Shown here: one piece after another, positions 32,929 to 42,603 of the stretch | Layout of the letters: every line of letters begins with the position of its first letter | How positions within the stretch are numbered: the stretch's first letter is position 1 | NCBI GenBank assembly: GCA_024404875.1 | Contig: JAKSPK010000012.1 | Span: forward strand, 1-56,724 | Length of the DNA stretch: 56,724 nucleotides | Direction: 5' to 3' | Source of the DNA: Oscillospiraceae bacterium | GTDB taxonomy: Bacteria > Bacillota > Clostridia > Oscillospirales > Ruminococcaceae | The notes under the pieces: model-generated | Database searches by the model: none | The model's input: only the letters and a program-made list of their open reading frames with translations | What the model was told of the DNA's origin: nothing | Position numbers and translations under genes: made by a program

Positions 32929-34188
32929 ATGAACGAAATCACAACGCGAATCCTCAAGATCCTGCTGCTGGTGTTCGCGGTTGTGCTGGCCTTCAGTATT
33001 TTCTATCATTTGTTCTTTACGAACTATGAGACCGAAAATGCCGTCTATTACGAGGTCAGTGATAGTTCGAGCTTCCAGGGTGTCTACATACGGAATGAGT
33101 CCGTTAAGACCTATAACGGTGCGGGCGCAGTCCGTTACTGCGTGGATGACGGCGCCAAGCTTGGCGTCGGCATGGTCATCGCAGAGGTCTATGCGAGCGA
33201 GGATCAGATTGATCTGCGCAAGCGCATCGCCGAAAAGGAGGATGAGCTTGCGATGCTCGGCATGATCGAAAACCCCGGCACCAGAGAGAATGCACAGGCT
33301 GCAAATCTTGCAGGCCTGATCGAGGAGCAGTTCAAGAATATGATCCGGCTCCGTGAGCGCGGCGAGTATACCGGTATGGACGCCGCAAAGCAGGAGCTGA
33401 CCGTCCTGATGAGTACCTATGACAAAATCACCGACAGCCAAGTCGATTTCAATGGCAGGATCGTTGCGCTGGAGGATGAGATCGAACGGCTTAACGGTCA
33501 GAAGACCGCGCCGGAATATATGATCCGCGCAGACCGCAGCGCCTATTTTGCCGGCTATATAGACGGCTATGAGGAACTGCTGACGGTTGACTCGCTCAAT
33601 CAGCTTACGCCTGAACAGCTCGAATCCATTTCCGATGACGGCATTTCTTCGATGCAGCCGGATGGGACACAAACGATCGGCAAGCTGATCGACGGCTATG
33701 CGTGGTATATCGCAGGTGTTTTCGACAATACCAAAATGCGCCTTTCAGAAGATGATATCGCGACTGTGCGGCTCGAATCCATCGGTCAGCCGATGCGTGT
33801 CAAGGTCGTTTCTCTGATCTCGACCGGTGACATCACCCGCACACAGGGCATCTTCCGCTGCGATCAGCTCACGCGTGATACCGTGCAGCATCGCACGGAG
33901 CGCATCGAGATTATCCGCGATACCGTTGAGGGCATCCGGATTCCGAAATCGGCCATCCGGTTCAAGCGCATGACTGTCGATGTCAAGGATGAGAAGGGGA
34001 ATGTCTCCAGTGTGACGGATGACTTCATGGGCGTCTATGTTCTGGTCGGTGAAACGGCGGAATTCCGCCGGATCGACAAGATCTACGAGGACGAGAATTA
34101 TTATCTTTCCCGTCTGGATGCCGGAAGCGGTTTTGTCGCGCTCTATGACGATATCATCGTAAAGGGAGTGATGGCAGATGGAGAATGA
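32929..34188 (+). CDS. HlyD-like membrane protein of the division cluster
   Basis: The 419-residue protein has one N-terminal transmembrane helix (about 8-32) and a split lipoyl/barrel-sandwich region (VYIRNESVKTYNGAGAVRYC, with the partner near GIRIPKSAIRFKRM) around a coiled-coil segment (about 105-195). This is the layout of HlyD-type adaptor proteins. No transporter is adjacent. Instead it sits between hfq and yggS-sepF, a position seen in ruminococci, so a role linked to the division machinery is possible. Its stop overlaps yggS. Confidence 0.85.
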   Translation: MNEITTRILKILLLVFAVVLAFSIFYHLFFTNYETENAVYYEVSDSSSFQGVYIRNESVKTYNGAGAVRYCVDDGAKLGVGMVIAEVYASEDQIDLRKRIAEKEDELAMLGMIENPGTRENAQAANLAGLIEEQFKNMIRLRERGEYTGMDAAKQELTVLMSTYDKITDSQVDFNGRIVALEDEIERLNGQKTAPEYMIRADRSAYFAGYIDGYEELLTVDSLNQLTPEQLESISDDGISSMQPDGTQTIGKLIDGYAWYIAGVFDNTKMRLSEDDIATVRLESIGQPMRVKVVSLISTGDITRTQGIFRCDQLTRDTVQHRTERIEIIRDTVEGIRIPKSAIRFKRMTVDVKDEKGNVSSVTDDFMGVYVLVGETAEFRRIDKIYEDENYYLSRLDAGSGFVALYDDIIVKGVMADGE

Positions 34189-34909
34189 ATTCGCACCGTG
34201 TACCGAGGAACAGCGGGAGGCCGTTCTGGAACGGCTCACCGTGATCCGGGAAACGATTCGTGAGGCTTGCCGGGAGACCGGCAGAGAGGAAAACGAAGTC
34301 ACGCTCATGGCCGTGACGAAGACCGTCTCACCGGAACTTATCAATCTTGCATTCGATCATGGCGTCAGAGTGCTCGGCGAGAACCGCGTACAGGAGTATC
34401 TTGCAAAACGGCCGCTTTACCGCCCCGAAGCAGAGGTGCAGTTTATTGGCCATTTGCAGACCAATAAAGTGAAGCAGATTGCGGACAAGGTTACGCTCAT
34501 CCATTCTGTGGACAGTTTGCATCTGGCAGAGGCAGTCAGCAAGGCTGCACAGCAGTGCGGCAGGATCATGCCGATCCTGCTGGAGGTCAATATCGGCGGG
34601 GAGCTGAGCAAATCCGGTGTTTCCCCGAAAGAGCTGCCCGCACTGCTTGAAGCAGTACTGAATCTGCCTGCTGTCCGTGTGGACGGGCTGATGACGATTC
34701 CGCCGCCGATGACGGCGAAATCCGAACAGATGCGTACCTTTTCCGAAATGTATCGGCTGTATGACAAAATGCAGCAGTATGCCCCGATGCACACGCTTTC
34801 TATGGGGATGTCCGGCGACTATGCCGCTGCGGTCCGCTGCGGCGCAACGATCGTCCGGGTCGGAAGCGGACTTTTCGGAGCAAGGTATTATCCCCCGAAG
34901 ACAGAGTAA
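34178..34909 (+). CDS. YggS-family pyridoxal phosphate homeostasis protein
   Basis: The 243-residue protein is the single-domain alanine-racemase-fold type, with the PLP lysine in LMAVTKTVSPELI, then LGENRVQEY, FIGHLQTNKVK, SVDSL and the C-terminal LSMGMSGDYAAAVRCG. It has no known catalytic reaction and helps balance PLP. The gene equals ylmE in Bacillus, upstream of sepF. The start overlaps the preceding stop by 11 bases, and AAGGGAG lies upstream. Confidence 0.95.
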   Translation: MENEFAPCTEEQREAVLERLTVIRETIREACRETGREENEVTLMAVTKTVSPELINLAFDHGVRVLGENRVQEYLAKRPLYRPEAEVQFIGHLQTNKVKQIADKVTLIHSVDSLHLAEAVSKAAQQCGRIMPILLEVNIGGELSKSGVSPKELPALLEAVLNLPAVRVDGLMTIPPPMTAKSEQMRTFSEMYRLYDKMQQYAPMHTLSMGMSGDYAAAVRCGATIVRVGSGLFGARYYPPKTE

Positions 34910-34990
34910 CGCAGCACCATTCAAGCACGGCGTACCGACGGGTGCATCGTGCAACGGAAATAAATGTTCAGAAAGAGAAGGAGAGTTCAG

Positions 34991-35533
34991 ATGAAATTTT
35001 TTGACAGCGTCCGTGATTTCTTCGCACCGCAGGATGACGATACCTACGAATCCGAGCCGGTGCGTGAAACTCCCAGAGAAACCCGCGACCGCAGAGATTA
35101 CCGTGAGCGTGAGATCATCCGTGACGACTATGACGATTATGAGGAGGATACCTCTGCACAGGAAGTTCGTGTTCCTGCAGCACCGCTCCGCGAGAGACGC
35201 GAGGTGCCGGAATCTCCCCGCCGCGACAACAAGGTCGTCAATATTCAGGCAACGGCACAGCTCCAGGTCGTTCTGGTCAAGCCGGAAGTCTTTACTGACG
35301 CAAAGCAGATCGCGGATCATCTGATCGCTAAGAAAACGGTCGTCCTGAATCTGGAGACCGCCTCTGCGGAGAATAAGCGCCGCATCATTGACTTTCTGGT
35401 CGGTGTTGCATACGCAAACGGCGGCAGCCTCAAGCCGGTCGCAAATCTGACCTATATCATCACTCCGTACAATGTCGGATTTATCGGCGAGGATCTCGTC
35501 AACGAGCTCGAAACAAACGGCGTTGTTATCTAA
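34991..35533 (+). CDS. sepF: Cell division protein SepF
   Basis: SepF binds the FtsZ tail and anchors Z-rings to the membrane. The 180-residue protein has an amphipathic N-terminus (MKFFDSVRDFF), a charged Arg/Asp/Glu linker of about 60 residues and the conserved SepF core (about 90-175), with VVLNLETASAENKRRIIDFL and GGSLKPVANLTYIITP. ATG 34991 follows AAGGAGA. Neighbours yggS and divIVA are the usual ones. Confidence 0.96.
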   Translation: MKFFDSVRDFFAPQDDDTYESEPVRETPRETRDRRDYREREIIRDDYDDYEEDTSAQEVRVPAAPLRERREVPESPRRDNKVVNIQATAQLQVVLVKPEVFTDAKQIADHLIAKKTVVLNLETASAENKRRIIDFLVGVAYANGGSLKPVANLTYIITPYNVGFIGEDLVNELETNGVVI

Positions 35534-35568
35534 GCGCCGTTGAATAAAGAATCAGGAAGGAGAAGCAT

Positions 35569-36207
35569 ATGATCACGGCAAAAGATGTTCAGAAGAAAAA
35601 GTTTGAGAAGGTAAAGTTCGGTTACAGCCCCGAAGAGGTCGATGCGTTTCTTTCTCAGATCGAGAATGACCTTCGCCTTATGCAGCAGGATATGGATGAC
35701 TCGAATGAGAAGATCCAGCTCCTCGCCGACAAAGTTCGTGAGTACAAGGACACCGAAGAAGATCTGAAGAATGCACTTTTGCTGGCACAGCGTCAGGCGC
35801 GTCAGGTCATCGCTGAGGCACAGGAAAAGGCGGACTCAATCGAAGCGGAGGCGCGTGCTTCCGTTGAAAACGCAAAGTCGCAGGCACTCGCGGATTCCGA
35901 GGAATCGCTTCGTCAGGTCAATGAGGAACTTGAAAAGAGCAAGGCCGCTCTGGATCGTACAAAGAAGCAGGTCTCAGATTTCAAGCAGACATTGTTCGGC
36001 CTCTATAAGCAGCATCTGGAGATGATCTCCAGACTGCCCGCTTCTCTTGATGAGGAAGAGGAATACGAGGAGGTTGAAGTGATCGAAGAGGTCGAGGTCA
36101 TCGAGGAAGCCGCTGACGGGGCAGCAGAGACTGCTGCTGACAGCTTTGACAGCGTTGCGCAGTCCACATTCGGCAGCCGCCGCGATGATTTCAAACCGAA
36201 TTTCTGA
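35569..36207 (+). CDS. divIVA: DivIVA-family septum/pole protein
   Basis: The 212-residue protein starts with the DivIVA signature (MITAKDVQKKKF and GYSPEEVDAFLSQIENDL) and continues as a coiled coil to about 150, then an acidic tail rich in Glu and Val. It senses membrane curvature at the division site. AAGGAGAAG lies before the ATG and is complementary to the CUUCUCCUU stretch of the candidate RNA at 48987-49089. Confidence 0.95.
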   Translation: MITAKDVQKKKFEKVKFGYSPEEVDAFLSQIENDLRLMQQDMDDSNEKIQLLADKVREYKDTEEDLKNALLLAQRQARQVIAEAQEKADSIEAEARASVENAKSQALADSEESLRQVNEELEKSKAALDRTKKQVSDFKQTLFGLYKQHLEMISRLPASLDEEEEYEEVEVIEEVEVIEEAADGAAETAADSFDSVAQSTFGSRRDDFKPNF

Positions 36208-36220
36208 TAGCTTAATCAGC

Positions 36221-36261
36221 AAAGGAACTTGCACGGCGCCGGTCGCGCAGGTTCCTTTTTT
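36221..36261 (+). terminator. Terminator between divIVA and lspA
   Basis: AAAGGAAC and GTTCCTTT enclose a GC-rich loop, followed by TTT. The T-run reaches the first candidate ATG of lspA (36262). Confidence 0.8.
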
Positions 36262-37002
36262 ATGCAGAAGGGAGCGAGGAGATACTTGCTTACAACGATC
36301 ATTGTCATTGCTGCGATTGCTGCAATGATCGGCATTGACCAGCTTATCAAGATCTGGGCAATCGCCAATCTTCAGGGACAGCCGCCGCGTCCGTTTCTGC
36401 AGATTGGCAGCTTTGACTGGATGCATCTGCGCTATCTGGAGAACCGCGGCGCTGCATTCAGTATGCTGAATGGGAGCCGCGGCTTTCTGATCGTGTTCCC
36501 GCTCATCATGATCACGATCTGTCTCTATGCGCTGCACCGGCTCGGTAAACAGCACCGCTGGCTTTATGCGGCACTCCCGCTGATCGCGGCGGGCGGACTC
36601 GGCAATCTGATCGACCGAATCTTCCGCGGCGGTGCGGTGGTGGACTATTTCGATTTTCAGCTCATCAATTTTGCCGTATTCAATTTCGCAGATATCTGCG
36701 TGACGGTCGGTGTTGCGCTGATGCTGATCGGTATTCTGTTCTTCGAGAAGGAACTGCCCGAAGCCAAGAAACTGCCTGAGGCAGAGCGCGTGCCGTATGC
36801 AAGGCTGGCAGCAGCCGAGACGGTTGCCGAAGAGCTGCCGGAAGCCGCGCTGCTGCCGGAGGCGGAGGCTGCGCCGCTGCGGGAGACATTGCCGGAATTG
36901 GAATCAGCAGCGGAAGCCGTTTCGGTGGAGGAAGCGGCTGGCACAAAGACGGCGTTGCTGCAATCTGCGGCCAATACAGAACGGCAGGATGCCGATGCGT
37001 GA
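36262..37002 (+). CDS. lspA: Lipoprotein signal peptidase with an unusual Glu/Ala tail
   Basis: LspA is the membrane aspartic protease that cleaves lipoprotein signal peptides. Up to about residue 160 the protein is normal: four helices, the first conserved Asp in DQLIKIW, the ENRGAAFSML motif, and the catalytic pair in GNLIDRIFRGGAVVDYFDF and FNFADICVTVG. The remaining 85 residues are a Glu/Ala/Pro-rich repeat-like tail (ELPEA variants) not found in most LspA proteins. ATG 36262 abuts the terminator and lacks a ribosome site; TTG 36286, after GAGGAG, is an alternative start. The stop overlaps rluD. Confidence 0.93.
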   Translation: MQKGARRYLLTTIIVIAAIAAMIGIDQLIKIWAIANLQGQPPRPFLQIGSFDWMHLRYLENRGAAFSMLNGSRGFLIVFPLIMITICLYALHRLGKQHRWLYAALPLIAAGGLGNLIDRIFRGGAVVDYFDFQLINFAVFNFADICVTVGVALMLIGILFFEKELPEAKKLPEAERVPYARLAAAETVAEELPEAALLPEAEAAPLRETLPELESAAEAVSVEEAAGTKTALLQSAANTERQDADA

Positions 37003-37933
37003 ATATTTGCTCTGTGCTGCGCCGGAGGACTGCGGCAAACGCCTTGATGCATGGATCGCAGCACAGCCGGAGCCTGCGCTGACACGCTCTGCCGTGCAGC
37101 AGCTCATTGCGCAGGGCAGAGTGCTGCGCAATGGCGTGTCTGTGAAGAAAAACGATAAGCTGCAAGTTGGCGATACAGTACAGATCACTGTGCCGGAGCC
37201 GGAGCCGCTGGATGTTCAGCCGCAGGATCTCCCGCTTGATATCGTCTATGAGGACGCTGAACTGCTTGTCGTCAACAAACAGAAGGGCATGGTTGTTCAT
37301 CCTGCGCCGGGCCATCCGGACGGGACACTCGTCAATGCGCTGCTTTTCCACTGTGCCGGACAGCTTTCCGGCATCAACGGCGTGATCCGCCCCGGAATCG
37401 TTCACCGCATTGACCGCGATACCAGCGGACTGCTGATCGTTGCGAAGACCGACCGCGCCCATCTCGGACTCGCAGAACAGATCGCCGTGCATTCCTTTAC
37501 GCGGGAATATGAGGCCGTAGTCTGCGGCAAACTGCGCGAGGCCTCCGGGACTGTTCATGCGCCGATCGGCAGGGATCCGCGTGACCGGCAGAAGATGTGC
37601 GTGATTGCGACGAATTCCAAGGATGCAGTTACGCATTACAGCCTATGCGCGCAGTATGAAAAATATGCGCATATCCGCTGCCGCCTGGAAACCGGCCGGA
37701 CACATCAGATTCGCGTACACATGAAATACATCGGGCATCCGGTCTATGGCGATCCGGTCTACGGCAGGCCGGAGCGCAATATCGAGGGACAGTGCCTTCA
37801 CGCAAAGAGGATCGGCTTTGTGCATCCGGTCACAGGGGAATACCTTGAATTCGACAGCCCGCTTCCGGATTATTTCACGGCTGTGCTGCGGAAGATATCC
37901 GGCAATCAACTGGATGAGAACCGCATTCGCTGA
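36995..37933 (+). CDS. rluD: Pseudouridine synthase, RluD-type
   Basis: The 312-residue protein has an S4 RNA-binding domain (about 15-65) and a RluA/RluD catalytic domain with HRIDRDTSGLLIVAKT, whose Asp is the catalytic residue, then GRTHQIRVH and a C-terminal LEFDSPLP. Family members modify uridines of 23S rRNA. In Firmicutes the gene (ylyB) follows lspA, as here. ATG 36995 overlaps the lspA stop as ATGCGTGA. Confidence 0.94.
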   Translation: MREYLLCAAPEDCGKRLDAWIAAQPEPALTRSAVQQLIAQGRVLRNGVSVKKNDKLQVGDTVQITVPEPEPLDVQPQDLPLDIVYEDAELLVVNKQKGMVVHPAPGHPDGTLVNALLFHCAGQLSGINGVIRPGIVHRIDRDTSGLLIVAKTDRAHLGLAEQIAVHSFTREYEAVVCGKLREASGTVHAPIGRDPRDRQKMCVIATNSKDAVTHYSLCAQYEKYAHIRCRLETGRTHQIRVHMKYIGHPVYGDPVYGRPERNIEGQCLHAKRIGFVHPVTGEYLEFDSPLPDYFTAVLRKISGNQLDENRIR

Positions 37934-38106
37934 GGCGTATGATTTGCATTTTGAATACTGTCTGTAATCCGGCTTCCAGGCGAGGTCAGCGAGGCAAAGT
38001 GGTTTATGTCGGAAGCGGCACAATGCGCCGTCCGGCCGGGGCGTATCATCGAACAGAATGTTCACACTGCAAATCTTGTGAAATACTGAAAATGCAGAAA
38101 AAAGAC

Positions 38107-38135
38107 TTGAAAAAATGCTGAATATTTGATATAAT
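38107..38135 (+). promoter_or_regulatory. Promoter of pssA-psd
   Basis: TTGAAA (38107-38112) and TATAAT (38130-38135) have a 17-base spacer. Confidence 0.8.
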
Positions 38136-38201
38136 AGTAAAATAACAGATTGTTATGGATTTTTGCGCTCAGCGCTGTGGAGTAAAAAGGATGGAAAGTT
38201 C

Positions 38202-38828
38202 ATGATCGGTTACTATAATTATACGGTCATTCTGACATATGCCGGATTCTTATGCGGCTCGGTCGGCCTGTATTCTGCCGCAAACGGCAGGACGAATTTT
38301 GCAATCATCATGCTGATGCTCGCAGGCTTCTGCGATATGTTCGACGGAAAGGTCGCAAAGACCAAGAAGGACCGCACCCCGCAGGAATGCCGGTTCGGCA
38401 TCCAGATTGACTCGCTCTCGGATATGGTTTGCTTCGGACTGCTGCCCCCGATGATCGGCTACAGCGCCGGTCTGAATTCACCGATCCAGATTGCAGTATT
38501 CTGTGCGTTCAGTCTCGGTGCTTTGATTCGCCTTGCATACTTCAATGTGTCGGAGGAGGATCGTCAGCAGGTCACAACGGAGCGCCGTAAGACCTACGAG
38601 GGACTTCCGGTTACATCGGCGGCACTGCTGATCCCGCTTCTCTTTGCATTCCGCGGCGATCTTGCTGACTTTTTCGAGATCACGGCCACGATCGTTTACG
38701 CCGTTATTGCCTGTCTCTTTATTGCTCCCTTCCACATAAAAAAGCCGGGTATGCGCGTTATGCTCTGGTTTATCGTTGTTGGAGTGGTTGAGCTGCTGAT
38801 CCTGATTTTCAAGTATTTCCCGCAATAA
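38202..38828 (+). CDS. pssA: CDP-diacylglycerol-serine O-phosphatidyltransferase
   Basis: PssA makes phosphatidylserine from CDP-diacylglycerol and serine. The 208-residue protein has about six helices and the CDP-alcohol phosphotransferase motif in DMFDGKVAK through RFGIQIDSLSD. AAAAAGG precedes ATG 38202. The decarboxylase psd follows after 43 bases, giving a phosphatidylethanolamine pathway. Confidence 0.93.
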   Translation: MIGYYNYTVILTYAGFLCGSVGLYSAANGRTNFAIIMLMLAGFCDMFDGKVAKTKKDRTPQECRFGIQIDSLSDMVCFGLLPPMIGYSAGLNSPIQIAVFCAFSLGALIRLAYFNVSEEDRQQVTTERRKTYEGLPVTSAALLIPLLFAFRGDLADFFEITATIVYAVIACLFIAPFHIKKPGMRVMLWFIVVGVVELLILIFKYFPQ

Positions 38829-38871
38829 ACGGTCAGCGTATCATAACATGAATACAAAGGAGGAATCCGTT

Positions 38872-39786
38872 ATGTCGGAACCGCAGGAGGTCAAAACAAG
38901 CGCAGGTGCGCAGATTTGTGACCGTGAAGGGAATCCGGTAGCGGATTCCTGTGCTTCTCAGGGCAAGCTGCTTGATGTGCTTTACGGCACCGCCCCCGGC
39001 AGAGCGATGCTCAAGGTGCTGACGAAGCCGTTCGTTTCCTATATGGCAGGCTTTGCACTCGATCATCCGCTCTCAACGGCGGCGATTCCGCCCTTCGTCC
39101 TGAAAAAGCATATTGACCTCAAGGAGTATACAGAAAGCAAATACCGCAGCTTTAATGCATTTTTCACACGGACGGTCAAGCCCTCGGCGAGGCCCGTCGA
39201 TATGACACCGGAGACGCTTATCAGCCCCTGCGATGCCAAGCTGACCGTCGTACCGATCAGCGAGGACACGCATTTCACGATCAAGGGCGCGGATTACAGT
39301 CTTGCGGCATTTATCGGCTGCAAAAAGCTCGCGGCGAGATTCCGCGGCGGCAAGGTGCTGATTTTCCGGCTTACGCCCGACGACTATCACCGCTACTGCT
39401 ATCCGGATGCCTGCGAGATCGGCAAAACACGCACGATCCCCGGTGTTCTGCATACGGTCAATCCTGTCTCTGCGGAGCATGATGTCAAGGTATATCACCA
39501 GAATACGCGGACGGTTACGATGCTGCACACCGAGCATTTCGGTACGATGCTGCAAATCGAGGTCGGTGCGATGTTTGTAGGAAAAATCGTCAATCACCCG
39601 CACGGCAGGCGCGTCGCCCGCGGCATTGAAAAGGGATATTTTGAATTCGGCGGCTCAACGGTTGTGCTGGTGCTGGAGAAAAGTGCTGCAGAGATCATGC
39701 CGCAGATCCTGATTAATTCCGAAAACGGCGCGGAGACTGTCGTGAAATACGGCAGCGCGATCGGCAGAACAGCCGATGCAAAGTAA
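38872..39786 (+). CDS. psd: Phosphatidylserine decarboxylase proenzyme
   Basis: Psd decarboxylates phosphatidylserine to phosphatidylethanolamine using a pyruvoyl group made by self-cleavage. The 304-residue protein shows the SPCDAKLTVVPI segment, DDYHRYCYPD with the catalytic histidine, and the cleavage-site serine in EFGGSTVVLVLEK (a GGST variant of LGST). ATG 38872 follows AAAGGAGG by seven bases; the earlier ATG 38848 lies upstream of that site. Confidence 0.94.
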   Translation: MSEPQEVKTSAGAQICDREGNPVADSCASQGKLLDVLYGTAPGRAMLKVLTKPFVSYMAGFALDHPLSTAAIPPFVLKKHIDLKEYTESKYRSFNAFFTRTVKPSARPVDMTPETLISPCDAKLTVVPISEDTHFTIKGADYSLAAFIGCKKLAARFRGGKVLIFRLTPDDYHRYCYPDACEIGKTRTIPGVLHTVNPVSAEHDVKVYHQNTRTVTMLHTEHFGTMLQIEVGAMFVGKIVNHPHGRRVARGIEKGYFEFGGSTVVLVLEKSAAEIMPQILINSENGAETVVKYGSAIGRTADAK

Positions 39787-39797
39787 GGCAGATTACA

Positions 39798-39825
39798 AAG
39801 TCCAGAGGCGGTGTCTCTGGACTTT
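39798..39825 (+). terminator. psd terminator
   Basis: AAAGTCCAGAG and CTCTGGACTTT form an 11-bp stem with a short loop. Confidence 0.8.
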
Positions 39826-39861
39826 GCCGCATATTGTCATGATTGAAAAGGATATGATAAA

Positions 39862-42603
39862 ATGGAACGTTTGAATCTGAATATCCGGAGGCAGAACCGG
39901 CTTTACCGGCTGGTCAGCTTTCTGATCCCATGCGCTGTCATGCTGCTTTGTCTGGCGCTTTCGGGCTACTACCCCTTTGGAGAGGACTCCATTTTCCGCG
40001 GTGATGCATATGCAGAGTACTATCCGTATATTGTTCTGTTACGGCGAATCCTGCGAAACGGCGAAAGCTTGCTTTATACATGGCGCTCCGGACTCGGCAT
40101 CAGCCTGATTCCGACGGCCGCCTATTTCTGCATTAATTTTTTCAATCTGATCGCTGTGCTTCTGCCGGAAGCCGTTCTGCCGGCCTTTTTTTCGATCGCG
40201 GCATGTGTCCGGATAGGGCTTTGCGGGTACTTTTTTGCGATTTTGCTGCAAACGATCCGGCCGTCGCTGACACCCTCCGCGGTCGCTTTTTCCACCATGT
40301 TTGCACTATGCGGATGGATGCTCGGCAGTATGCATCAGCTTGTGTGGATGGATTCCGTTGCGCTGCTTCCGTTGATCTGTGCGGGAATGATCCGCGCCGT
40401 GCGGGATGGAGATGCGCGGCTGTATCCCATAGCGCTTGGCCTTTGCATTGCGTTCAATTATTATATCGGCTTTATCATTTGCGTGATGATTGGTCTTTGC
40501 TGGATCGCGCTGCTTATAATCCTGAAAAAGCCGCTGCGGAGCCTCTGGAAGGAGACACTGCGGTTTCTGGGGCTTTCTGCTCTGGGCGGCGGATTGAGTG
40601 CGGTATTGCTGCTCCCGACCTTTCTCGCACTGCGTACAACGCCGACATACGGCAGCTCCGTTACGAGCTGGACAGAGTTTTACGCGACGCTGCAGGAGAT
40701 GATCGGCGGGCTTGCCCCGTTCCAGTACATTGTGCTGAATGTTCATCCAGGATTATTTGGTTCCGGCATACTGCTCGTGCTGCTGCTTGGCGCTTATCTC
40801 ATTTCCGGACGAATCTCGCTGCGAGAGCGGCTTTCGGGTACGGTGCTGTTTCTGTTTCTGATGCTGAGCATCGCTTATGCGCCGCTGAATTATGTATGGC
40901 ACGGCCTGCATTATCCGCATGTGACGGTGCAGCGATTCGGCTTTCTTGTGCCGTTCGTTCTGGCGCTGATCGGCTGGCGATATACGGAAACGATGCATGA
41001 TACCCCGTTGAAGTCGCAGTCAAAATCGTGTGCTGTCCTGCGGACGGCTTTCGCAGGAATCCTGATGGCCGGTTTCACCGCAGCCGTTGTCTGGTGTGCA
41101 GCGAAGTACTGCGAGGTGGATATCCCGCTGGTCATTGCTGTCTGTGCTGTGCTCTATCTGCTGCTTTATGCATTCGGGCATTTCTTCCCGCAGAAGCGCG
41201 GCGTGTTTTATGCGTTCCTTGTCATATTGGTGACCTGCGAAATGGGACTGAATATGTACCTCCAAAACAACAATATGAAGCCGGATGATTTGGGCAGAGT
41301 CCTGCCGGACAGCACTGTCGTGCAGGCTGCCGAAGAGATCCGGGCAGATGACGCCAAGACGCCGGAGGCGCTGCATCGGACGGCGGTGCGGCAAGGCGGT
41401 GCACTGGGCGATGATCTGGAGCTGTTATACGATATTCCGCAGGGCAGCTCGATCTTTTCCTCGATGCTCCCGGAAGAGACCGGTGCATTTTGTGCGCCGC
41501 TGGGCTTCCTCTATTCCGGTTACACCTGTGTTTATCGCAATACAACGCCTTTCGCTATGCTTTTGACGGATATGCAGTATGTGATCTCAGATAAGCCTGT
41601 CAGCTGCGCGAAGCCGATGCAGAGCGGCGCAGAGGAAACTGATTTTCTGCCGTATCGGTTTGACTATGACACCGACCTCGGCTTCTGTGTGCCGGATGTT
41701 TTGCAGCTCCCGGAAGACGGGGATCTGCTTGGCTGTGATGTCCAGGAGCAGATTTTTCGGGATATGACTGGGATTGACGAATCTCTGTTTACGGCGATTG
41801 CTCCGGAATCGGTTTCGTCGGAATTTATGGAGTTTCAGCAGGACGGTGATCTGTATTCAATGCAGTCGGACGAAGCGTCACAGGATCCGGAGACAGAGGT
41901 CAAGGTTCGGCCGGCTCTGCGCATTGGCTATGAGATTCCGGAGGACGGAGACTATTATCTCTTTTTCCGCTGGACGGATGATGCTGATATGATGATGAAG
42001 AATTGTGAGCTGCAGGTGAACGAAAGCAATGTCTACACCTATGCTCCGGGTGTCTACGAGCCGTACAATCAGCTTTGCCTTGCTGCCGGCAGTGTGAAAA
42101 AGGATGACGAGGTTTGCTTTGTGATGAATATGTATCCGATGGCGCGGTCGTCGATATATGTGCGGCTTGTTCGGTTTGAGGATGATGTATTCCGTTCGGG
42201 GTATGAGAGACTGCACAGTACGCAGCTGCGCCTGAGCGAATTTGCACAGTCTGACTTTACGGGTACGGTAACGGCGGCAGAGAATTCGGTGCTGTATCTT
42301 TCTGTGCCGTATGATGCAGGTTGGACGGCGTATGTGGACGGCCGCGAGGTTCCGGTTGAGCGGATGCTGAAGGCGATGAGCGGCGTGCGTGTCTCTGCCG
42401 GAACACATGAGATCCGGATGTCTTTCATGCCGGAAGGACTGCCCGTCGGCGCAGCAGTCAGCGGCGGATGTCTGCTGATCTGGCTGGTGATCGCTGCTGT
42501 GCAGACGATCCGCTTCCGCAGAGAACGCAGTTCCGTGCAAAATGTATATGACAGCGCGGAAAATGAAAAAGATGAAAAGCAGCACGGCACAGAGTCTGTC
42601 TGA
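39862..42603 (+). CDS. YfhO-like large membrane protein
   Basis: The 913-residue protein has about 12 transmembrane helices in the first 480 residues, beginning with the FGEDSIFRGDAYAEYYP motif characteristic of the YfhO family. A large extracytoplasmic domain follows, then a final helix near 870-890. YfhO is a GT-C-like protein that in Bacillus and Listeria takes part in glycosylating teichoic or lipoteichoic acids; the substrate here is unknown. AAAGGATATG precedes the ATG. Confidence 0.88.
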   Translation: MERLNLNIRRQNRLYRLVSFLIPCAVMLLCLALSGYYPFGEDSIFRGDAYAEYYPYIVLLRRILRNGESLLYTWRSGLGISLIPTAAYFCINFFNLIAVLLPEAVLPAFFSIAACVRIGLCGYFFAILLQTIRPSLTPSAVAFSTMFALCGWMLGSMHQLVWMDSVALLPLICAGMIRAVRDGDARLYPIALGLCIAFNYYIGFIICVMIGLCWIALLIILKKPLRSLWKETLRFLGLSALGGGLSAVLLLPTFLALRTTPTYGSSVTSWTEFYATLQEMIGGLAPFQYIVLNVHPGLFGSGILLVLLLGAYLISGRISLRERLSGTVLFLFLMLSIAYAPLNYVWHGLHYPHVTVQRFGFLVPFVLALIGWRYTETMHDTPLKSQSKSCAVLRTAFAGILMAGFTAAVVWCAAKYCEVDIPLVIAVCAVLYLLLYAFGHFFPQKRGVFYAFLVILVTCEMGLNMYLQNNNMKPDDLGRVLPDSTVVQAAEEIRADDAKTPEALHRTAVRQGGALGDDLELLYDIPQGSSIFSSMLPEETGAFCAPLGFLYSGYTCVYRNTTPFAMLLTDMQYVISDKPVSCAKPMQSGAEETDFLPYRFDYDTDLGFCVPDVLQLPEDGDLLGCDVQEQIFRDMTGIDESLFTAIAPESVSSEFMEFQQDGDLYSMQSDEASQDPETEVKVRPALRIGYEIPEDGDYYLFFRWTDDADMMMKNCELQVNESNVYTYAPGVYEPYNQLCLAAGSVKKDDEVCFVMNMYPMARSSIYVRLVRFEDDVFRSGYERLHSTQLRLSEFAQSDFTGTVTAAENSVLYLSVPYDAGWTAYVDGREVPVERMLKAMSGVRVSAGTHEIRMSFMPEGLPVGAAVSGGCLLIWLVIAAVQTIRFRRERSSVQNVYDSAENEKDEKQHGTESV

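Noticed and set aside
38060-38090. GTTCACA and TTGTGAAA before pssA as another site of the response regulator
   Set aside because: Only one box matches and no 11-bp-phased partners or matching -10 distance are present.
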